Position numbers and translations under genes: made by a program. The notes under the pieces were generated by a model. It made no database searches. It saw nothing but the letters and a program-made list of their open reading frames with translations, and had not been told where the DNA came from. 64,000 bases of DNA from Streptomyces sp. NBC_00091 (GTDB taxonomy: Bacteria; Actinomycetota; Actinomycetes; Streptomycetales; Streptomycetaceae), in contig NZ_JAPEMA010000002.1 in assembly GCF_026343185.1 (NCBI RefSeq), positions 186,001 through 250,000 on the forward strand. Reading direction: 5' to 3'. Position 1 is the first letter of the stretch. Every line of letters starts with the position of its first letter. This document shows positions 16,331-25,520 of this stretch, piece by piece.

Positions 16331-16726
16331 CTTGGGCGCGCAGTTCGGGCATCCGGTCGTCCATCGTCAGCACCGCCACGCCTACCCGAGGTCGGGACAC
16401 CACCTACCACTTCCTTCCCTGGCAACTGGCCGGCCCGGCGAGCGCCTACCGCGGCCGCCGGCCGCGCCCCGGCCACACGAAAGGCGGCCACCGCCATGAC
16501 ACCTCTCGTGCTGGGCGACTACCTCACCGCGCCGACGACGGGCGCCCGCCGCGACGGCGTGCGGGCGCCTGCTCGCTGTGGGGCGCCGCCCCCGGACTGC
16601 CGTCGGCGTCACCGTCACCACCCGCACGATCCCCCACCACTCGACGGTCACCACCGCCCACGCAGCGGAGGCCCGAGTCCACCCACGCCTGACGGGGAAC
16701 GAGGAAGGGCGGCATGACGAGCCGTC

Positions 16727-16754
16727 GCTTCATCCCCGCGGGCGCGGGGAGCAG
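16727..16754 (+). repeat. solitary CRISPR-like 28-bp repeat, unit 2
   Basis: A 28-bp unit with the core ATCCCCGCGGGCGCGGGGA, perfectly dyad-symmetric in the stem. It agrees with unit 1 at 25 of 28 positions. The similarity extends past the unit into CTGACC. No neighbouring repeat is present. Confidence 0.5.
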
Positions 16755-17191
16755 ACTTACTGACCTGCCATTTTACGGAGCCAGGATGCCTTTCTGCAGC
16801 ACTTTCACCGAAACCGCCATCTCGGGCATACGGTTGAACTTCTGCACTGCACTGCACTGGCTCCGGCTCCATCCCCTTCACCGCGGCAACGCCGTACAGG
16901 TCAGGCCTTGCCGGGCTGTGAAGCAAACGTCGCTCACTGCCATGGCCCGCATGGGTCTCAGTCAGTGGGAGTGTCCCCAGCCAAGCAGCGCCAGCAGCGC
17001 CCAGCGGCGGGTCAGACTCAGCGCCCATAGCGACGCCGCTTCTTCGTGCCCGCACGCCCTAGCCGCGCCGACCGACCGAACGAGCTGCCACATCGGTGCG
17101 CCGTACCCGCGGCCAGCCGTCGTCGAGCTTGGCCACCCTCAGCGCCCCCAGCCTTGACGGCGCAAGGGCAGCCGCCAGCTCGGGCTCGCCC

Positions 17192-20100
17192 TCAGGCGCC
17201 CGCCGGTTGCAGGACGGCCGGCCACAGGCGCTCCTCCAGCGGGGTTCTGCGGTGGCGCACCGCCGCGTCGCGGAGGCCGGCCATCGCCGCGTCCCGGTAC
17301 GGGCTGGCTGCCAGTTCGCGGGCGGCGTCGGCCCGTACATCCTCCTCGCGGCGGCGGGCGGCGGCCGTGTCGAGGGCCTTCTGCAGCAGCGCCTGCGGGC
17401 CGTCGGCGAGGCCCCCGATCAGCCGCAGCCAGTCTTCGCGGTCCGCGGTCGAGGCCATCCGGGTCAGCGGCTTCTGCCACTTCCACCCCAGGCGGGTGAC
17501 GTGGTGGGGGTCGGTCAGGCCCGATCCCGCCGTCCGACGGGCCACCTCGATCGCCACCCCGACCGCCTGGCCGGGGTCGATCGCGCAGAGGCGCTCGGCA
17601 AGGAACCCGGCCCCCGAGTCGTGGATCGCCGCCGTGTCGCAGGAGAGCCGGACCTGTCCGGCCACGGTGTCGACCGCCGCGGCGACGGCCTCCCGCGTGG
17701 CCAGCGGCGCGAAACGGCACCGCAGGAACGAGCGGAGGAGAGCGACCTCCCCGGTCGAGGCATCCGGGACGACCGCGAAGGCCAGGGCCGCGTCCAGCTC
17801 CTCCCAGCCGGGCTCGCCGCTGACGGCCGCGACCGAGGAGACGTCGTGGCCGTTCCAGTGCCGCAGGACGTGGCATGCGGTGGGCCACTGCCGGTTGCGT
17901 ACCTTCGCCACCAGCCGGGCCTGCGCGGTGAGCGACGGCCGGTCGGCGGCGCCCATGCGGACCACATCGCCCCACAGGCGCAGCGCCGCCAGCTTGGCGT
18001 CCGTGTCCGGGCACGGGCCGACGTCCCACAGGCCGGCGCACCACTCGGCCAGTTCGGGCCCGAAGCGGTCGAACAACGCGCGTGCGGGGGCGGCGGCCGG
18101 ACCGGGCTGCTCCACCGTGCTCTTGGCCAGGGCGGCCAGCCACGGGACGTCGGCCGTCGGCACCCGCCGGCGCAGTGCCTCCAGGAGCAGCCGATGGGCC
18201 TGGGCGGCGTGATCGGTGAGGGCTGCCTGGATCACCCCGCTCATGGTGTCGCGGAACTTGGACCCGTGGTACGGCTTCCCGCCCCGGAACTCCGGCCATG
18301 CGTTGCGGCCTTGGGCCAGCTGGTCGTGCCGTAGCCCCTCGAGGGTCCGCCAGCGTTCCAGTGCGGTGAGCGCTCGGGTGTGGCCGGATGCGGCCAGGGG
18401 GACGAGGAGTTTGGTGGCGCCGTCGAGGGCCAGGAAGGTGTCGTCGATCCTGTTGTCCCCCCACCGGCCCCCTTCCGACGGCCAGCGCACGATGTCGGCC
18501 AGCCGGGCCGGCGGCAGCTTGCCCAGGCCGTTGACCGCGAACCGCAGGGCCGGGGATCCGCTGCGGCGCCCCCGGTTGGCGCGCGGGTCGAAGACGTCGA
18601 GCCGGTCGGCGCACCAGGCGGCGGCCGCACGCGTCCCGGGGTCCCCGGCGGGCTCGCGGAGCAGGGGCGGCAGCAGGAAGGCCGCGACCTGGTCGACCGT
18701 GTCCCGGCCCCGGCACAGTGCGACGGTCTCCTCCAGGAGTTCGGGCACACCCTCGGTGGCCTCGCGCAGCCGCGTGCCGACCTGCCCGAGTACCGCCCTC
18801 AGCCGTGCCTTCGGGACGTCGAACGGGTTCTTCCCCTCGGCGGCCAGGGCACGGATCACGTCCTCCAGAGACCTGAGCGACCTAAGCGACTCGAGCGACC
18901 CGAGCGACCCGAGCGACCTGTCCGGCGTGGAGAGCGCGGCGGCGAACCAGTAGGCGTCCAGCGCCGCCTGGGCCTGCCGCCACTCCTCCCCCGGCGTACG
19001 GGCCCCCCAGGCTCCGCCCCCGCTCCCCTCCTGCTCGTCGCCGCCTTCGGCCGCGAGGGCCTTGTCGGTTCCGAGCCGCTGGGCGATCCGGGCCGCGACC
19101 GGGAAGAGCGCGTCCCACTCCGGATCCCCGGCGCGCCGGTGGATGACGGCCACGCACTGCAGGGCCTGGGGGCGCGAGCGGTGGCGCTCGGCCAGCGCGA
19201 GCAACTCCCGCATGCGCTCGGCCGTCCACTCGCTCCGGTGGTCGGCCAGGGCGTCGATCAGCCGCACCGCCTGGTTGCCGTGGCTGCCGGCGCTGTTCGA
19301 GTTCAGGTTGACCAGCCACGACCACAGGCAGTCCTCGCCACCGCAGCCGGTCGGCGCGGCGTCCTCAGGGTCCGGCGCGCGCCTCAGGCAGCGCGCCGGG
19401 GCGGCGCACAGCTCGCGCAGCAGTGTCCAGACGGCGTCCGCGGTCCTGCCGTCGAGCCGCCCGAACCTGCACAGCAGGTCAAGTACGCGCGACTGCATCC
19501 GGGAACTGTGCTTGAGGACGACCCCCAGGTCCTCGGCCACCCGCACGGGATCCGTGTGCTCGCGGGTCGGCAGCAGGGCCAGCACCTCGCGCACCATCGC
19601 CGGTGAGGCCGTCTCCCGCAGGTACCGGTGGAAGACCTCGCGGATATCGCCGTACAGGTCGTCCGGGAGCAGCGCGCATGCCCGTACGGCGATCACCTGG
19701 AGGTCGACGTCCTCGCTCCCGAGGAGTTCCGACAGCAGCTCCGCCGCGTCGTCCTTTACGCGGCCCTTCGCGCGCATGCCCTGCACCAGGGCCTGTTCGG
19801 CGACCACCGCCCGCAGGTAGTCGTCCGGATTCTGCGCCAGATGCCGGCCCAGAGCCCGGTAGTACGACTGCTTCTTCTCCGCGGCGAGCCGCACCAGGCA
19901 GCGGCCGGCGGCGTACTCGAAGAGCGTCTGGTGGAAGAAGTGGACGCTCGAGCGGCGGCCGGACGTCCCCGCGACCACGCTGCGCCGGTCGAGCTGTGCC
20001 AGCTGCTCCAGCGGATCGCCGTCGCCGGCCTCGGGGTTCGCCCCGGGCATACGGCCGGCCGCGTCCGCGACGGGCAGGGCCACCGTTCCGTCGTGCAGCA

Positions 20101-21493
20101 TGAGGCGGGCCAGCGACTGGGCCGGCCAGGACAGATCCGGCGACTGGGCCGCGGCGTGGCCGGCCGATCCGTGGCGGGCGTCCTCGCGGACCCGCCGCTC
20201 CCAGTAGCGCTCGTACAGCCCTGCGGCGTCGATCTCGGCGGTCGGCGACTGCGGTGCGTACACCTCGAAGAGCATGCGCAGCGTCAGCGGCCTGGCGACC
20301 ACCTCACGGACGGGCAGCCCGCGGACCGCGGCCTCCAACAGCGCCGCCACCGCCTCCGCCCGGGCGGCAGGACTGCTCGCGGGCAGGTAGTGCAGGCAGT
20401 ACGTGGACAGCGCGCCCTCGAGCTCCTCACCGCCCTGGAAGTCGCCGACGTGGAAGACGACGTCGGACGGCGTCGCCTCCAGCACGTCGTGGAGGGCGGC
20501 GCTGTCGCGGGTGCGGCAGGTCAGGACGAGCGGTACGCCCCGCTCCTGGCAGACGGCGACCGCCCGGCGCAGCATGCCGCGCCCGTCCCTGGCGTGCAGG
20601 AGCAGGTCCGCCGTGTCGAGCAGCGCGACCCAGCCGGGCTTCAGGCTCAACTCGAAGGACTCCAGCAGCTGTTCGCCCTCCCCGGGGGCGAGCAGCTGCT
20701 CGGCCCGTAGTAGGACCGGCCGGAACGCGGCGCCCGCGCGGATCTCGTCCGAGGGCGCGTCGGTCCGCGTCTCCTGGAGCGGGGCCGCCGCCCTGCGGCC
20801 CTCGAGGAGTTCCGCCAGGTACCACAGCAGACTCGACTTGCCGGTGCCCGCTTCGCCCAGGACCACCTGGACCGGCTGGCCGGGGCTGCCGGCCAGGACC
20901 TGCTGCTGCAGGACGCGCGCCAGGCGCTCCTCGGTGCCCCGCCGCACGTACACGTCCCGCAACGACACCGGCGGGGCGCCCGCGGAGCCTTGGTCCAGGA
21001 GCAGCATGTCCTGACGGGCCCGTTCGCTGATCTCGTCGACCAGCTTCCTGTGCCCGCTGCCGCCGTCGCCGGCCCGCCGGGCGGCGAACAGCCACAGTCG
21101 CCCCGCGGCCTGCTCCAGCCCGCGGCGCAGACCGGAGGGCAGGACGTGGTCCGGCTCGCCCAGGCGCGCCAGTGCCTCCACCACCCGCTGCCGGTCTTCC
21201 GTGATGGGCCTGTTCAGCGTGATGTCGGCCCGCAGCTGCCGGAACGTCTGCCAGTGGAACGTCGCGTACCGGTCGGGCGCCGTACTCACCCCGGCCCGCC
21301 GGTCCCGCTCCATCTGCCGGGCGATCTGGGTGTGGACGTACCGCCACAGGCGGGAGTCCGGCCGCTCGCGCTGCTCCCCGCTGCGGGGCAGGGGCCGTCC
21401 GTCCACCTCCCGGGCCGCGAGGTCGTACAGCCGGCACAGGGCCCGGTGCAGGTACTCGCGCACTTGCTGTCCGACACGTTCCTCGGCGGCCAT
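17192..21493 (-). CDS. large STAND-type (NACHT-like) ATPase, possible defence protein
   Basis: A 1433-residue protein, starting at ATG 21493. Residues 1-190 are an N-terminal domain I do not recognise. A P-loop GEAGTGKSSLLW is at 213-224, a Walker-B-like VALLDTAD at 289-296 and a sensor-like strand VLTCRT near 325. Winged-helix-like and helical segments follow. The remaining 900 residues are rich in alpha-helical, HEAT-like repeats, with LSELL, VREVLALLP and LRELCA type heptads. This is the plan of signal-transduction ATPases with numerous domains, which include Avs-type antiphage sensors. The defence role is inferred from architecture only. A run of SL-rich tripeptide repeats lies near residue 865. 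There is no membrane segment. Confidence 0.8.
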   Translation of the reverse strand: MAAEERVGQQVREYLHRALCRLYDLAAREVDGRPLPRSGEQRERPDSRLWRYVHTQIARQMERDRRAGVSTAPDRYATFHWQTFRQLRADITLNRPITEDRQRVVEALARLGEPDHVLPSGLRRGLEQAAGRLWLFAARRAGDGGSGHRKLVDEISERARQDMLLLDQGSAGAPPVSLRDVYVRRGTEERLARVLQQQVLAGSPGQPVQVVLGEAGTGKSSLLWYLAELLEGRRAAAPLQETRTDAPSDEIRAGAAFRPVLLRAEQLLAPGEGEQLLESFELSLKPGWVALLDTADLLLHARDGRGMLRRAVAVCQERGVPLVLTCRTRDSAALHDVLEATPSDVVFHVGDFQGGEELEGALSTYCLHYLPASSPAARAEAVAALLEAAVRGLPVREVVARPLTLRMLFEVYAPQSPTAEIDAAGLYERYWERRVREDARHGSAGHAAAQSPDLSWPAQSLARLMLHDGTVALPVADAAGRMPGANPEAGDGDPLEQLAQLDRRSVVAGTSGRRSSVHFFHQTLFEYAAGRCLVRLAAEKKQSYYRALGRHLAQNPDDYLRAVVAEQALVQGMRAKGRVKDDAAELLSELLGSEDVDLQVIAVRACALLPDDLYGDIREVFHRYLRETASPAMVREVLALLPTREHTDPVRVAEDLGVVLKHSSRMQSRVLDLLCRFGRLDGRTADAVWTLLRELCAAPARCLRRAPDPEDAAPTGCGGEDCLWSWLVNLNSNSAGSHGNQAVRLIDALADHRSEWTAERMRELLALAERHRSRPQALQCVAVIHRRAGDPEWDALFPVAARIAQRLGTDKALAAEGGDEQEGSGGGAWGARTPGEEWRQAQAALDAYWFAAALSTPDRSLGSLGSLESLRSLRSLEDVIRALAAEGKNPFDVPKARLRAVLGQVGTRLREATEGVPELLEETVALCRGRDTVDQVAAFLLPPLLREPAGDPGTRAAAAWCADRLDVFDPRANRGRRSGSPALRFAVNGLGKLPPARLADIVRWPSEGGRWGDNRIDDTFLALDGATKLLVPLAASGHTRALTALERWRTLEGLRHDQLAQGRNAWPEFRGGKPYHGSKFRDTMSGVIQAALTDHAAQAHRLLLEALRRRVPTADVPWLAALAKSTVEQPGPAAAPARALFDRFGPELAEWCAGLWDVGPCPDTDAKLAALRLWGDVVRMGAADRPSLTAQARLVAKVRNRQWPTACHVLRHWNGHDVSSVAAVSGEPGWEELDAALAFAVVPDASTGEVALLRSFLRCRFAPLATREAVAAAVDTVAGQVRLSCDTAAIHDSGAGFLAERLCAIDPGQAVGVAIEVARRTAGSGLTDPHHVTRLGWKWQKPLTRMASTADREDWLRLIGGLADGPQALLQKALDTAAARRREEDVRADAARELAASPYRDAAMAGLRDAAVRHRRTPLEERLWPAVLQPAGA
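18875..18919. repeat. five 9-bp tandem repeats inside the STAND gene
   Basis: Five near-identical units of GAGCGACCC encode a Ser-Leu-Gly/Glu/Arg tripeptide series on the minus strand (SLGSLGSLESLRSLRSLED). The period is a multiple of three, so copy-number change would lengthen or shorten a linker without breaking the frame. Confidence 0.85.
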
Positions 21494-21752
21494 CGGCCCC
21501 TCCCCACTGACGGATCGACAGGCCGCTCAGCGTAGGGGACGCCGCCGGTCCGGCTCCCCACCCGCGGCGAACGAGACCCCGCGGGAGTTCTGCACCAACC
21601 GGCTCCGACCTGCGGTTCCACATCCCCCGGACTGAATTCTCCACGGGAGTTCGGGGCCCGCCCCACACCGGGCGACATTGGCTGCGCACGCCGGCCACCC
21701 GGGGTGCGGGCCCGCACCTCACCCGACTCGAGAAGCGGTGAGGTCACCACAC

Positions 21753-21959
21753 ATGCACCATGTCCGTTCCTTCATCCACCACGCCCTGCGGAGCGCCGCC
21801 GACCTCCTCTCCTGGCACCCGAGCCCCGAGGCGCACTTCCTGGGACAGGTCCTCGGCGACCTGGCCGCCAACGAAGCCGTACGCCTCTGGGTACGCATCA
21901 CCGCCCGGGTGTACTGGACGCGGTTCACAGCTCGGCTGCACCGCCGCGGCAACCGCTAG
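21753..21959 (+). CDS. small protein of unknown function
   Basis: A 68-residue basic protein starting at ATG 21753 with GGTGAGG upstream. It contains HHVRSFIHHALRSAADLL, HFLGQVLGDLAANEAVRLW and a basic tail, with amphipathic helices but no clear transmembrane segment. It diverges from the STAND gene after a 259-bp gap. Unrecognised. Confidence 0.5.
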   Translation: MHHVRSFIHHALRSAADLLSWHPSPEAHFLGQVLGDLAANEAVRLWVRITARVYWTRFTARLHRRGNR

Positions 21960-22066
21960 CAGCTCGCTGTCCGTCCCGTCCGCCGGTGGCTCCGCAGGGG
22001 CCGTCGGCGGACGTCGGCTGTCGCAGCACGCAGGACCTCGTCCGCAGCTGACGTCGGACCTGGAGA

Positions 22067-22396
22067 TCAGTGGCTCGCCCCTGAGCCGGCGCCGACGTCG
22101 CGCAGGACATCCCTCGGGTGGCGGCCTGGTGGGAGCAGAAGCACGTTGTCGACTACCAGCACCTGTGACACCAGATGTCCGTTGGGGCCGTCGGCACGCA
22201 CGAGCCGCAGCCCCCGCCGCTCAGCGAAGACGTAGAGCTCGGCGGCGGCCTGGATCCGTTCGTACTCCGACGACGAGATGGTGACGAGGCCGCGCCCGTC
22301 CTCGATGTCCGTGGAAACCACGGGAGGCGCAGACACCTCCTGAGCGCTCCCTTCCTCCATGTGCCTGGAGCCTGTGGTGCCGATCTCGCGCGTCAT
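22067..22396 (-). CDS. small hypothetical protein
   Basis: A 109-residue protein. ATG 22396 is preceded by GGAGGG at good spacing. The middle (TISSSEYERIQAAAELYVFAERRG) looks like a structured helix-rich domain. It is followed by VLVVDNVLLLPPGRHPRDVL. The N-terminal 40 residues are low complexity. I do not recognise the family. Confidence 0.6.
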   Translation of the reverse strand: MTREIGTTGSRHMEEGSAQEVSAPPVVSTDIEDGRGLVTISSSEYERIQAAAELYVFAERRGLRLVRADGPNGHLVSQVLVVDNVLLLPPGRHPRDVLRDVGAGSGASH

Positions 22397-22604
22397 GTGA
22401 GGTCCCTCCGTGGGGAAACGATGCGACCGGGAAGCAACAACCAACACAGCCGGTGTCGGCCCGGAACACGTCATACGCGGCTCTGCGGTTCACGGCAGAG
22501 CCGAACACCACCCGTGAGGGGGACCGGGGCAAGCCGCGCTGCGGGGGCCGGCGGGGTGCCGGTCCGCTCTCCGCCCAGCCGTTCAGGCGTCCCGCGCACC
22601 CTCA

Positions 22605-23210
22605 TCAGTGATCGTCATGCGTCCACTCTCCGCGGGCGGCCGCCACGGCCACCGTGGCGATACGGGGTGCGAGGGCCGGAGTTGGCGGCTGGGCCAGGAG
22701 GAACGCCCAGGCGAAGGCGGTGCCGAGCACCGCGGCGTGGACCAGTGCGGGGTCCGCCCGCACTGCCAGTTCGCCCCGCTCGAAGGCCCGTTCCAGCAGG
22801 TTCGCCACCTGTACGCGCTCTCCGGCGATGAAGGTCTCCTGGAAGCGCGCGGCGATCTCGGGCTGCTGCTTCAGGTCCGCGAGCAGGCCGGGGGTCGCGG
22901 CGGCGACCACTGGGTCGGAGAAGATCCCCAGGATCAGGTTCGCGAGCGCGGTGAGGTCCCCGAGCAGCGATCCGGTGTCCGGCAGCGGCTGAGGTTCCCG
23001 CCCGTGCACGAGCGCGGAGAAGACCAGTTCGCCGCGCGAGGCGTGGCGGCGGTAAATGGCCGCCTTGCCCACGCGCGCCTTGGCGGCCACGGCGTCCATG
23101 GTCAGCGCGGCGTATCCCACCTCCGGCACCAACTCGCGTACGGCGTCACGGATCGCGTCGTCCACGCGGCTGTCCCGCGGCCTGCCAGGGGGTTGCTTAG
23201 AAGGCTCCAC
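22605..23210 (-). CDS. TetR-family transcriptional regulator
   Basis: A 201-residue repressor. The DNA-binding helix-turn-helix is at residues about 15-60 (LVPEVGYAALTMDAVAAKARVGKAAIYRRHASRGEL). A helical ligand domain, of the type common with C-terminal TetR_C families, follows. The start GTG 23210 lies seven bases after a TATAAT on this strand, so the mRNA is probably leaderless. It diverges from the membrane-protein gene at 23230 and shares a 46-bp control region with it. Confidence 0.88.
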   Translation of the reverse strand: MEPSKQPPGRPRDSRVDDAIRDAVRELVPEVGYAALTMDAVAAKARVGKAAIYRRHASRGELVFSALVHGREPQPLPDTGSLLGDLTALANLILGIFSDPVVAAATPGLLADLKQQPEIAARFQETFIAGERVQVANLLERAFERGELAVRADPALVHAAVLGTAFAWAFLLAQPPTPALAPRIATVAVAAARGEWTHDDH

Positions 23211-23256
23211 AGGGCCATTATACGGAACTATGAGTATCGGAACTCGCAGTACCGTA
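23211..23256. promoter_or_regulatory. divergent promoter/operator of the TetR-DUF6463 pair
   Basis: TATAAT (23222-23217, minus strand) and TTATAC (23218-23223, plus strand) overlap. Each lies six to seven bases from a start codon, and the two starts are only 19 bp apart. TACGGAACT (23221-23229) and AGTACCGTA (23248-23256) form an imperfect inverted repeat, and CGGAACT is repeated directly at 23223 and 23238. Binding here would cover both starts. Confidence 0.65.
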
Positions 23257-23697
23257 ACTACTCCTGCCGTCGACGCGACCACCGCCGGCGCCGCCCGCAA
23301 CCGCACCCGCACCCTGACCATCTGGGCGGGGCGCAGCACCGTGCTCATCGGCATCGGCCACATCGCCGTTTTCACCGTCCAGACCTGGTCGAGCTGGGGC
23401 GACTGGGTGACCGGCCGACTGCACGGCGTCGCCGCCATCGAGGACCCCGTCAACGCCGACTCGCTCCGCCTGTTCTGGTCCCTGCCCGGCAGCTTCGCCG
23501 TACCGCTGATCCTGCTCGGCCTGCTGATCATCCAGATGGCCCGCACCGGCCAGGAGATCCCGCGCTACCTGGCCTGGTCCCTGGCAGCATGGGTCCTCCT
23601 CTGCGGCTGGATCCTCGAACCCTCCGGCTTCCCCCTCGGCCTCGTCCCGATCACACTCCTCCTCCTCGCACACCGTGCGCGCCCGTCAAAGGCCTAG
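23230..23697 (+). CDS. DUF6463-like small membrane protein
   Basis: A 155-residue protein with about four transmembrane segments (TVLIGIGHIAVFTV, FAVPLILLGLLIIQMA, LAWSLAAWVLLCGWIL, PLGLVPITLLLLA). It resembles the membrane family often paired with TetR regulators. The start ATG 23230 has no Shine-Dalgarno sequence and is probably leaderless. Function is unknown. Regulation by the divergent TetR protein is likely. Confidence 0.75.
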   Translation: MSIGTRSTVTTPAVDATTAGAARNRTRTLTIWAGRSTVLIGIGHIAVFTVQTWSSWGDWVTGRLHGVAAIEDPVNADSLRLFWSLPGSFAVPLILLGLLIIQMARTGQEIPRYLAWSLAAWVLLCGWILEPSGFPLGLVPITLLLLAHRARPSKA

Positions 23698-23876
23698 CCT
23701 CGGGCTTTCTGCTGTCCGACAGGTGACCAGGTAAGCGACAGTGCCTCTGACCGGCATGAATGAGGATTGTCGAGGCCCTCGTTCCTGTCCCGTCGGAGGC
23801 ACTTCTCAGGTCAGGACCGTGCGATTTCGGGGCACGGGCGCCGTGGCACAAGCCGTGGGGGGGTGCGTGATCCGGG

Positions 23877-24075
23877 GGAGATCCCGCTGGACGTCACGCT
23901 CGCGACGGCGTTGGGCGGGGACTGCCTCGCCGATGCCGCCGTCCTGCCGACCGAACCGCAGCTGTTCGCTCCGGCGGCCTCCGATCCGACCGCCTCCCGG
24001 CTGGTTGACGCACTGGCGAGGGCCGGCCCGAAGGGCCTGTCCGCGATCCGCGGCGCCCGCGCTGAAGTGCGGCAA
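23877..24075 (+). pseudogene. IS1380-family transposase fragment
   Basis: A 66-codon piece reading IPLDVTLATALGGDCLAD, LPTEPQLFAPAASDPTASR and AIRGARAEVR matches the N-terminal third of IS1380-type transposases. There is no start, catalytic domain or terminal repeat. Confidence 0.8.
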
Positions 24076-24224
24076 GGCGGCCGTGTCGGCTACTCCGCCC
24101 CGGGTAGGAGCCCGGTGCGGGGTGCGGTCCTGGCCTCATGGCTGCGACGGGGGCCGCATCCCGCACGGCTAGCAGCTGTCCGGCCGGTCATGTGACTGTC
24201 TAGGCTGGTCCTCTTCTGGAAGGG

Positions 24225-24455
24225 GTGGCTTTGACGGAGGTGGCTCGTGAAGCGGCCATTGCGTTGGTGCAGAAGATCATGGACGCGGACCACGTTGACG
24301 ATGCCGAGATGTGCGGTGTGATGGAAGCGTTGGGCAAGGCCCTTGGCTGTCCGAGCGGCTACGTAAGCGACTCGATCTTTTGGCCCAAGGGACGGGAGCT
24401 GACAGCTCCCGAGGTCGTCGATCAGGCTCAGGAGTACCGGCCCTTCGCCTTGTGA
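24225..24455 (+). CDS. colicin E9/Im-type bacteriocin immunity-like protein
   Basis: A 76-residue acidic protein. EAAIALVQKIMDADHVDDAEM, DSIFWPKGRELTAPEVVDQA and the final YRPFAL match the small four-helix immunity proteins that inhibit DNase bacteriocins (the Asp-x-Ile-Phe-Trp-Pro segment is typical). GTG 24225 or TTG 24231 could start it; GGAAGG suits the latter. No cognate nuclease toxin is nearby, so it is an orphan immunity gene between two transposon remnants. Confidence 0.78.
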   Translation: MALTEVAREAAIALVQKIMDADHVDDAEMCGVMEALGKALGCPSGYVSDSIFWPKGRELTAPEVVDQAQEYRPFAL

Positions 24456-24459
24456 GAGG

Positions 24460-25400
24460 GCCTCAAGCCCGTAGCCAGATGACCAGGGCGGCCGCGGTCA
24501 CAGTGCCGAGGAAGACATATCCGCGCTTGTCGTAACGGGTCGCGACGGCGCGGGAGTTCTTCAGCTTGTTGATGGCCCTCTCGACGGTGTTGCGTTTCTT
24601 CTACCGCTCCTCGTCGAACCCCGGTGGCCGTCCGCCTCGCGATCCCTTGCGCAGGCGGGCGGGCCTGGCTGTCGGCCTTCTCCGGGATCGTGTGCCGGAT
24701 GCCGCACCGCCGCAGAAACTGACGGCAAGGACCGTTGCTGTAGGCCTTGTCGGCCGCGACACTGTCAGGCTTCTTGCGGGCCTGCCCAGCCCAAGTCTGG
24801 GGACCCGGATCTTCTCGAGCACCGGCACGAACTGGGTGCAGTCGGCCCGCTGCCCCGGCGTGACGATCAGGGACAGCGGGCGACAGAAGCCGTCCGCACT
24901 CAGGTGGATCTTGCTGGTGAAGCCGCCGCGCGAGCGGCCCAGGCTCTCGCCTCCCGCACCACCTCCGCCAGCCGGCCGACGAGGCTCTGCCACGGGCTTT
25001 CGTCCCGGTGTTCCAGCGTCTCGTCCCCCTTTGAGCCGGCAAGGGCCGGCGGCGGGTCGGTGCGGGCGCCGGCCGCGTGCTGGTGGGCGCGCACGATGGT
25101 GGGGAGTCCACCGAGATGTCCCAGTCGATGTCGTCGGCCGCGTCGGCCGCGGCCTGGACCTGCTGCAGCAGACGTTCCCAGGTGCCGTCGGCCGACCACA
25201 ACCGATGGCGCTCATAGACCGTCTTCCACGGCCCGAATCTCTCAGGCAGATCGCGCCAGTGCACCCCGGTCCGGACCCGGTGCAGAATCCCGTCGATCAC
25301 CCTCCGGTGATCACGTCACCGCCCGCACCGACCGTTACTCACCGGCAGGAACGGCCGCAACCGTTCCCACTCCGCGTCCGACAGATCACCGTGTTCTCCC
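24460..25400 (-). pseudogene. IS5-family transposase with several frameshifts
   Basis: From 25400 downward the pieces are LSDAEWERLRPFLPV, then VIDGILHRVRTGVHWRDLPERFGPWKTVYERH, DDIDWDISVDS, a frame change, IVRAHQHAAGA, GGFTSKIHLSADG, SVAADKAYSNG, and finally NTVERAINKLKNSRAVATRYDKRGYVFLGTV near 24480. All are parts of an IS5/IS1182-like DDE transposase spread over three frames. It is inactive. Terminal repeats were not identified. Confidence 0.85.
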
Positions 25401-25520
25401 CGCCCCATACCGGGAAGGACGAGCAGATCAAACGACGGTTACATGATCGGCCGGACAGCTCCGGGGCTCGGGGAACTGCGAGGCCGACCGGTGGATGGCC
25501 GAACACGCGCGTAAGGCCGA

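Larger units (their letters stand above)
15969..17191. other. 1.2-kb region without a supported gene
   Basis: Several overlapping frames are open but none shows a recognisable domain or a convincing start. The stretch contains copy 2 of the dispersed 95-bp sequence and the second CRISPR-like unit. A possible short start MTPLVLGDYLTAP at 16497 leads into low-complexity sequence and is probably a decayed fragment. The part after 16760 is relatively A/T-rich and featureless. Confidence 0.55.

Noticed and set aside
16497..16717. Short gene starting MTPLVLGDYLTAP
   Set aside because: After about 15 codons the frame becomes His/Pro/Arg-rich and non-protein-like. It is probably a decayed fragment.
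9848..16754. A CRISPR array
   Set aside because: Only two single repeat-like units 6.9 kb apart exist, with no second repeat at spacer distance and no cas gene.
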